Notes under the pieces: model-generated
The model's database searches: none
The model's input: the letters and a program-made list of their open reading frames with translations, nothing else
Told to the model about the DNA's origin: nothing
Shown: positions 56,776 through 64,000 of the stretch, in pieces
Layout of the letters: every line of letters starts with the position of its first letter
How positions within the stretch are numbered: the stretch's first letter is position 1
Assembly (NCBI GenBank): GCA_000149265.1
Contig: CH001337.1
Coordinates: 153,210-217,209, forward strand
DNA from: Ciona savignyi
Taxonomy: Eukaryota > Chordata > Ascidiacea > Phlebobranchia > Cionidae
Length of the DNA: 64,000 nt
Direction of reading: 5' to 3'
Translations under genes and position numbers: made by a program

Positions 56776-59594
56776 ATGAGCAGAGCTAAAGGGGGGTTGT
56801 ATCGAAACACACTGCAACAACAAGCTATTAACTCCATTCTGCAATCTTTTACGAAAGAGGTACATTTGACGTCATCAATTTTACACATGACGTCACCAAT
56901 TTTACATTTGACGTCACTAATTTTACATTTGACGTCACTAATTTTACATTTGATGTCACTAATTTTACATTTGACGACATCAATTTTACATTTAACGTTA
57001 ACTGTTTTACATTTGACGTCATGAATTTTACATTTGACGTCACTAATTTTACATTTGACGTCATGAATTTTACATTTAACGTCACCAATTTTACATATGA
57101 CATTACCAATTTTACATTTGTCGTCATAAGTTTTACATTTGACAGCATAAATTTCAATTTAAGAATCTAAATCTTTTCCATTGCGCATCAGGTGGCTTTC
57201 CTGTACCTCGGCGAGAATCTAAAGTTGGGTGAACGGGGAAACAATCTGTTGCTGGATCTAATCAAGACTAAAAATTTAAGGGAGGTTCGATTTGCAGACT
57301 GCGTTCTTAAAAGTGAAGATTTGAAACAAATCAGAGATTTCTTATGGAAACAGGTATGAGGCATTTTTCTGTTGACATTTGCTAAACATATTTTTTAATG
57401 CCATGTATTTAAGTAATGCATGACTATCAGATGAAAATGGCTCCATAATCAGTTGCTACAAATATATACACCCACTAACGAATAAAGCCTACGTCATTCA
57501 TTGCATCCTGCAGACACACAGATATATATGTGGGTGGTATACCACATATATGTGTAATGATTAATAGGACCTGTCTTAACTAGGTTCAAATACATATAGA
57601 CTACACTAAAATAGACGTTGTTGTTTCAAAATAAAAAAACACCCTAAATATAAAGACAAAATTTAAAGTGTCTACTTAAATCTTATAAATGTACTCGACT
57701 GACCTGTTGTATGTTTTTACTGTGAACATTGGTGTTTCACCTATATGACAACCTTTATATAAATACCTTCTTTGCATGTTTTGTACTTTTACTATTCGAC
57801 TATGTGAAATGATTATACTGACCTGCTGTATGTTATAACTTCACTGATCTGCTTACTGTGCATTCGCATTATTGTTGCTATGCTGCTCAGGCTGCTAACC
57901 ATGCTAACACTAAACCTTATAAATGTATTGACCTATGCTGTATATTGTACCTTAACCCTACTACTTGCTCTATATCCGCATAAATATGGCTACGCTATAA
58001 AGTTCCGACCGTTTAGCCGCCTTTCAACCAAAATGTTGCGGTTTTGAAACTGGGCAAGACACTTATCGGACACTGCCTGATTTATGTTTTTACCAAATTA
58101 AAGGAGCGTGTGTAACATACACAACACACTGCAATATTTCCAGTAACCCGACGGTGCTGACGATTGCCCTATGTTAACCCTTGGTTTTTCTATTCACGGA
58201 AATAAACTTGCATATCCTATACTATCCTAGACTAACCATGATTCTGCTAGACGCACAAGCTCATATTCCGAGACAACGTGGACATAGGCTTGGAAGGTTG
58301 CACTCTGCTTAAACATTTGTTGAAACGTCATGAAGTTCGGGTATTTTCAATGTGGGATTGTGACGTTGGACAAGTACAGCTTTCTTACGTCATACAGGGC
58401 CTTATTGCGATGAAAGGAGATACGGTGATTGTTTATTTTTAACTCTTGACTACTATTTTAACTTTAAGGCATTTTAAAATTATTAAAGGTCAATAATTAT
58501 TACGTTTTTAGAACTAACTATTAACGCAAATCATTTATTTGTGGGAAGCACCAAGATAAAGCTCTTTAGCGACATCGAACAGAGAAGAAAATAGGATTTT
58601 CATGTTTTATCCCTGTGATTGGGAAAACGTAAGGGGGTTACAATCAATCTTTAGATCGCCTCGCGCCCACCGTCGGGTTAGGAAGCTATTGCAGTGTGTT
58701 GTGTATGATTCAGACGTTTTCCAGTTATACTGGAGCTATTGTAGGCCTAATATGTTATACATGATTGAAAAGTTTCTTTGGTATAGTACAACCTTTGATT
58801 TGGTATAGTGTCCGCTAAAAGTGCCTTCCCTAAAGATACACTTGTCTAGACAGCGACTGGGTTAGATCCTCAATCTTTCGGGTGATTGCTTAAATTCTAA
58901 CCACTTCGCTATAATGTCCTATCCTATCCTGTCAGGAATACATACTAGATTCGCGTGTATAAAAATAAAACCAAGTTTGTTATTCAGGTTGAAGAATTAA
59001 ACTTCCGCGGGTCCCATATAACCACAGACTGCTGCATATTATTGAAAGAAATGCTATCAGCGAAACGAGTAAAGAAACTCGACTTGGGGCACTGCAGGAT
59101 AACTCACGACCAATTGATCTATCTTGCCGATGGGTTATACGCAATGTCCGGGACCATGGTAACTGACAGATACTTTGTTTTATTGGGTTATTTTTTTTAT
59201 AATTTTTACCTAAAAAATTTTTGGGTATAGATGATAACTTATTTAGTGAGATTTTTATCTTGTATATACAAGTGTGTATATAGTGTCAGGTTGCCCGAGC
59301 TTGGTGTGCTGGGATTTCGACTTAAAAATGATACATTTAGGGATAAACTGATAAGTTATCTTGTATATTTCTTCGTTTTTATTAGTGATAATGTTTAACT
59401 TTTTAATAGAAATATGATTTCAAGGTTAATACTAAACCGATTTACTACACATATATGTTCAAGTGGCGTTATCTATAATAATTTGGTATCTAAATCTCCG
59501 ACCTTACAGGACCTGTTAAACCTACGAGGAAACATCCTTACGCGTAATGAGGTAGAAGAGTTCCGGACAGCAACTAAAGATAAAGTCATTGAAG
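56776..59594 (+). CDS. Leucine-rich-repeat protein, NLRP/ribonuclease-inhibitor type LRRs
   Basis: Exons at 56776-56859 (tentative first exon, MSRAKGG to SFTKE), 57192-57353, 58251-58424, 58988-59158 and 59510-59594. Each middle exon is phase 0, 54 to 58 codons, and encodes two LRRs of about 28 residues of the type L-x-x-L-x-L-x-x-(N/C), e.g. VEELNFRGSHIT then VKKLDLGHCRIT. Exon 4 is exactly 171 nt, the typical LRR exon size of NLRP and RNH1 genes. The product is about 225 residues up to exon 5. No NACHT, CARD, signal peptide or membrane segment is visible, so this may be a stand-alone LRR protein, an LRR-only relic of an NLR gene, or an incomplete model. After exon 5 the frame either runs on to a TAA at 59660-59662 (hydrophobic tail) or splices to an acceptor at 61416. 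Confidence 0.75.
56862..57155 (+). repeat. 21-bp minisatellite with CRE-like cores (LRR gene intron 1)
   Basis: Fourteen units of consensus TTTTACATTTGACGTCACTAA. Seven contain the exact palindrome TGACGTCA, the rest carry one or two changes. Because 21 is a multiple of three, spurious frames read through it on both strands. Confidence 0.93.
57995..58232 (+). mobile_element. SINE family B, forward, degenerate (LRR gene intron 2)
   Basis: ACCGTTTAGCCGCCTTTCAACC and TTGCGGTTTTGAAACTGG (decayed head), then ACACACTGCAATATTTCC, GACGATTGCCC and a TATCCTATACTATCC tail. The tail ends about 20 bases before exon 3 of the LRR gene. Confidence 0.75.
58597..58920 (-). mobile_element. SINE family B, reverse, degenerate (LRR gene intron 3)
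   Basis: TTATCCCTGTGATTGGGAAA, GCCTCGCGCCCACCGTCGGG, GCTATTGCAGTGTGTTGTG, then decayed AAGTGCCTTCCCTAAAGA and a head remnant CTTTCGGGTGATTGC. Confidence 0.65.
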
Positions 59595-59814
59595 GTATGG
59601 GTTCCATTTTAACCAATGTTTGTTTGTTATTCAGTGTGACGTTTAATTTGCTGCTTATTTAAAACCTATTCGACAATAATTTTGTTTTAATTTTCTAGTA
59701 AAACAATTTTTTATGGTTTGGGGTAGCGTAAATAATCTGTAAGCGCTAAAAATTAGCGTAAGGTCAAACTATATGACTGATAACCTGGCTTATTCAGCCA
59801 TCCAGCTATTCTGC

Positions 59815-60095
59815 TTGTCTTACCGCATTAGACAACATGGTCTGAGTTTCAGCTTTCCGATGGAAGGTTCAAGAAAATGAACTAAGTTAATTGTAGTTGG
59901 TTGTGTACTTGAGCAAGACACTCATGAGCACCGCTAAATTCATGAAAATAAGGGATTGAAGTAATAATCGTCTCAATGATATATATAACGTACTACAATA
60001 GCTACACCAAGCTTGGACACGAAATAATCTGACGATTGCACATGGGATAACTGCATTTCTCATGAAGAAAACACATGAATATCCTTTCGCAATTC
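59815..60095 (+). mobile_element. SINE family B, forward, degenerate
   Basis: GTTGGTTGTGTACTTGAGCAAG, ACGTACTACAATAGCTAC, TAATCTGACGATTGCACATGG and CACATGAATATCC follow the family B order with many changes. Confidence 0.55.
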
Positions 60096-60689
60096 ATTGT
60101 ACGTTTTATTTTTATATCAAATACGCATAATCATAATGTCGTACATCAGAAATGTTACACTTTTTAAGAATATTTAAATTTTTAAACGTGGGAGGATTAT
60201 GCGACGTAATGCTTAGCATAAAAAGGCAATTGGCAGTTTGTAAATTGTCTTCAGTAAAATAGTCTGGTTGTCAGGAAATATAAATTTACCGTGAAAGAAC
60301 ACTTGCAGATTGTACCCTATATAGATATATATAGACTTAACCTGTACCTGAAAGTACACTTACAACTATGCAAATTAAAACAGTTGCTTTGAAAAGTGGG
60401 TTGAATGCTATCAATAGAAACTACACAGTAACCTGTAGGTTGGGTGACTCATAAGACTGAGTCATGCGGTATAAATGGCCAGGTGGAGTTTACGGCGGTT
60501 CGTCTGTCAGTATATTAAGTTCAATAGTGTTTTATTTTTAACCGATGACAACAGCCGGTCTATAATATTAATCATATACCCTTGTAATTCTAATTCTATA
60601 CATGGCCTGTCTAAATTTATGAAACTATGACTGTTTGTTTTAAAAAAACGAACATCTGAAATGTAACGAGCATAGAGACTCGTTTGTTG

Positions 60690-60985
60690 TGTATTAGGAT
60701 AGGATAGGATATTCATCTTTATCCCCGTGAATGGGAAAACCAAGGTGGTTAACACACGGGCAATCGTCAGATCACCTCGCGCCCATCGTCGGGTTACCGG
60801 AGCTATTGCAGTGTGTTTTATATGACAGACACGTTCCTTTAATTTGCCCATTAATCCGCTGGATTCAGGCAAACTCCGTAAAGCGCCTTGCCCAAGGACA
60901 CAACCGACTAGCTAGCGACCAGTTTCGCACCTTCAACCTTTCGATTGAATGGCGACGCACTTAACCGTTAGACCAACGGGATGGA
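60690..60985 (-). mobile_element. SINE family B, reverse, near full length
   Basis: Starts with the reversed tail TAGGATAGGATAGGATA, then GTGAATGGGAAAACCAAGG, GGCAATCGTCAGATCACC, GAGCTATTGCAGTGTG and GGACACAACCGACTAGCTAG. The tRNA-like head reads GCACTTAACCGTTAGACCAA in reverse. Best reference copy of the family here. Confidence 0.88.
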
Positions 60986-61416
60986 CTATTGTTTTATACA
61001 CCTTTTGTTAAACATTTTATTACGCCTTTTGTTCGCTTTTTTATAGACATTAACCTCACTTTTAACTTGTTTTATCTTCGCGTTGCTATTTTAAACGCAC
61101 GTTTTTATTACCTCTCGGGTAATCAAGTAATTAACGTTGGCGTTTGTGCAGTGCGGATTTCCGTGTTTCGCGAAATTTATGCCACGAAATATAGTTCTCT
61201 ATTGTGTTTCCGACGAAAAAGATGTATTTTAATATCGAATTCTTAATATTGGTGTTTAATATTTTTTAGCATTTATAACTTATTTATAATAACATTATTA
61301 GTTTTAAGCAAAAATGCAACATTCCCTTAGCATTCGGTCTAACGGTAGGGTTAGACAGCGTCTTGAGTTGCTACAAAGTTTTTCATAAAATAACTAAATA
61401 TTTTGTTCTCTTTCAG

Positions 61417-61617
61417 TTACCTTCTACTGAGAACATCGGGACGAAGGAAGCTTCACAAACTTTGATCAATTTTCATATCAACTTATTTTATATTCTTAAA
61501 CTATTTGTTGTTTTTCTTCGATACGAGCGCTTCACTTTCAAGTTTGCACCATGACCACATTATATACGTTTGTAATGACGGTCAAATCGAAATTGTTGAT
61601 TTTTGTTTGCAATTAAA
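61417..61617 (+). other. Possible terminal exon and poly(A) signal of the LRR gene
   Basis: A good acceptor (TTGTTCTCTTTCAG) ends at 61416. Joined to exon 5 (phase 1) it would add only Val-Thr-Phe-Tyr before a TGA at 61428-61430, followed by an ATTAAA at 61612-61617. The intron would be 1.8 kb and contain two SINEs. The alternative is readthrough of exon 5 to 59662. Neither is decided by the sequence. Confidence 0.3.
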
Positions 61618-61747
61618 GATGTTGAAACTAGAATGAAACTATATTATCGCATCGGCATTGGTTGCACATATCATAATTTTGGTTTTATTACAGTATCTTG
61701 GGGGGTACAAGTAGATATATATATAGGCTATATATATAATAATATTA

Positions 61748-61983
61748 TAGGATAGGATAATCATATTTATCCCCACCGTCGGGTTACCGCAGCTATTGCA
61801 GTGTGTCATGTATGATTTACACGTTCCTTCAATTTAGTACGACCCATTTATTGGCTGGTTTCAGGCAGTGTCCATTAAGTGCCTTGTCCAAGGACACAAC
61901 GGGCAAGCTAACGACCAGTTTTGTGCCTGCAATCCTTCGGCTGAAAGGCGACGCACTAAACCACCAGGCTAACCCGTCGGACT
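61748..61983 (-). mobile_element. SINE family B, reverse, internally deleted
   Basis: TATAGGATAGGATAATCATA, then directly CACCGTCGGGTTACCGCAGC, so about 50 bp of the body is missing. GGACACAACGGGCAAGCTAA and GACGCACTAAACCACCAGGC complete the head. Confidence 0.8.
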
Positions 61984-63788
61984 AAACTAAAAAATGCCCA
62001 CGTTTTATATATTCATAAAACTATTTGTAAAACTAATTTAAACTGTAGGCTGTCCATAGAAACTTCATGGGTTTCTAAACCCAATTGATGGTTATGTTCG
62101 GTAAAACAAAGTATGTCTTTGTAGTGTGGGTTAATATAATAGTATGGACGGGTCCACAGAACAGGAATGTAGGCCATGAAAGTTCCGTTACCCGGTGTGG
62201 ATTAAAAGCAAATATATAAAGAATAAAACAATAGGTATGTTATAAGACTTAAAATGTTATTTAACCTATTCAAGACTACGTAATTGACCCAGACCTAGCT
62301 ACGCCTCCTCACAAACACACGAAAATGCAACACATTTTGATTTTGCTCAGCTTTCTTTTTTTGCGTCACGCTTGTGACAGACATGCCATGTCATCCCGTC
62401 ATTGGGTAATTTCTATGGATTTAAAATGAAAATTTACTTCAAATTATGGAAGTTGAAAATGTGTAACATAAATCAGTGAAATACAATATAAACTGTAATT
62501 ACCCAGTTTACGGCAGGAAAATATTCAAAATACAATATGCACTAGCAATCATAAATACTCCATTATCACTCGCATTGTACAGTATATACGAACAAAAAAA
62601 ATAAGTGCGCCTCGTTACTATCTTTAACATATTTCCGGAAATCCCCAGAGTTTTAATTATACCGAAACTAATGATCAGGCTTAGTTTATATAAAAAAAGA
62701 AGGGAAATGTTCCATTCTAGTTAAATCTTCTTGTGGTGTGTGTTGATATTGTTTGGATCTGAACCAGGGAACTTTCCGACAGACCCAAGAATATAATGAA
62801 TATTTTATTTGAACGTTAGATAACTGTGGTTATGATTAAAACTTAATTCATTCTATCTTCACACATTCATTATAATATAAACAAATGCAATGCTTCCTAT
62901 CATTGTTAATGCCACCGCCAATCACCACCAAACAATTATTCCGCTGTTATCCAACTCACCATGCATTGGATGCATTGCGTAGTTCAATATATTAAGTATT
63001 CAGTCCACGCCGATATGTATTTGAGACAGAATTGCATATAATTATGTATGTGTAGACTATTTTTTAGTTTAGTTTAGTTTATTTTTTTGCTCCTTCGTTA
63101 CATTAAAGAAGAAAAGCACAATTATTTCAAGTTAAGAAGCCAGGATAAAACGCCAAACTACAGTAGTTAAAACTTGCAGTGAATAGACACATTACAATGA
63201 AGGGAAAAAATGACGTGCCCGATAAACCTTACATTAATCAAAATAAATTACAAAAGAAAAATTTAAAACAAAAATTTAATTAAATTCAATGTTATTTAAT
63301 CCTTGAATAAAATATTTTTGTAGTTTTTAGTATAATAAATTTAAACTAGGAACGAACATGTATAGATTTTCAGTTAGTTTTACTTTGAAAAAGTAACTCC
63401 CACAATGTGCAAAGAGTGATCTGGTAACCAGAGAATCATATCGGTTCTGTATGCAGAAACATATATCGTACAGTCTCAATCCTTTTTTGCTTAATCATTA
63501 CGTACATATATATTTGTGCATATCATTTGATGCAATGTATTATAAGGGCATGTGTGTAAATATTTGTTTCTGAGTATTGTGTATGCACTGCTTGTTATGA
63601 AACAAACATGGTAAAATGCAATTGTGAGGTCACATTGATAGGTGTTGGTGCACAAAACAAACGTCACACAGTCCACGGACGGCACACACAATCCATTGCG
63701 TTGTTAAAAGTGTGTGTGTTGCACAAGCTCACGATATTTAAACAATCAGTTCACTGGAGCGCTATGTTATGTGTGGATAGTTTATTGC
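61984..63788. other. AT-rich intergenic DNA, no gene seen
   Basis: 1.8 kb with frames no longer than about 66 codons, no splice-phase-consistent exons and no recognised domain. Short runs of TTTAGTTTAGTTTA (63065) and A/T homopolymers only. Confidence 0.6.
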
Positions 63789-64000
63789 CGTGAATGGGAA
63801 ACCAAGGGGGTTAACACACAGGCGATTCGTCCGGCCCGTTATTCTAACGGCTAAGTGCGTCGCCTTATAATCAAAAGGTTGTAGGTGCGAAACTGGTGGC
63901 TAGCTAGTCGGTTGTGTCCTTGGGCAAGGCACAGCACACTGCAATAGCTCCGGTAACCCGACGATCTGACGATTGCCCGTGTGGTAACCCCCTTGGTGTT
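63789..64000. mobile_element. Two SINE family B pieces in opposite orientation at the window end
   Basis: A reverse tail fragment (GTGAATGGGAAACCAAGGGG, TTAACACACAGGCGATTCG) directly abuts a forward copy beginning TCCGGCCCGTTATTCTAACGG with B-box-like GTTGTAGGTGCGAAAC. The forward copy loses part of its body between GGGCAAGGCAC and AGCACACTGCAATAG and runs off the window end. Confidence 0.8.

Noticed and set aside
56746-57157. ORFs reading repeated ILHLTSL (plus) and VKLVTSN (minus)
   Set aside because: Translation of the 21-bp minisatellite. Only the first 84 nt (56776-56859), before the repeat, are kept as a tentative exon.

Overview
The window looks like chordate genomic DNA from a tunicate, most probably Ciona (robusta/intestinalis type). 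The basis is a compact, AT-rich genome with many short GT-AG introns, chordate-type nebulin and ZEB genes on the same strand, and dispersed tRNA-like SINEs and small MITEs in almost every intron and spacer. The species is inferred from style and content, not from a search. Three protein-coding genes are all on the + strand, and a 100-base run of N at 43200-43299 marks an assembly gap. REGION 1 (1-30318) is the 3' part of a nebulin gene. The 5' end lies outside the window. I place 70 exons, about 8.3 kb of coding sequence, giving some 73 nebulin modules of about 35 residues. The modules form seven-module super-repeats, clear in 285-11936 and fading toward the C terminus. A non-repeat linker and a C-terminal SH3 domain follow, ending in a stop at 30316-30318. 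Almost every exon is one module and nearly all introns are phase 0. REGION 2 (30319-33084) is an intergenic spacer dominated by a 0.46-kb element present as two nearly identical direct repeats. REGION 3 (33085-55358) is a complete 23-exon model for the ZEB (ZEB1/ZEB2, zfh-1) transcriptional repressor. The exon phases close perfectly into 1054 codons plus stop. It has an N-terminal zinc-finger cluster with one more finger than vertebrate ZEB, a PLDLS CtBP-binding motif, an AT-hook-like motif and a three-finger C-terminal cluster. I see no homeodomain. REGION 4 (55359-61650) holds the ZEB 3' UTR, then a small leucine-rich-repeat gene whose exons (54-58 codons, each two LRRs) follow the layout of NLRP/ribonuclease-inhibitor LRR exons. 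REGION 5 (61650-64000) is repeat-rich and I see no gene in it. The main observations are these. (a) Nebulin sits directly next to ZEB, which matches the human linkages NEB-ZEB2 (2q22-q23) and NEBL-ZEB1 (10p11-p12). (b) The ZEB protein has an unusual design: extra finger, no visible homeodomain, AT hook, fragmented central exon. (c) Near-identity of homologous exons in two adjacent nebulin super-repeats, with a 1-nt frameshift in one copy. (d) The palindrome TGACGTCA is strongly over-represented, including a 21-bp minisatellite in an intron of the LRR gene. (e) SINEs repeatedly lie 18-28 nt upstream of splice acceptors.
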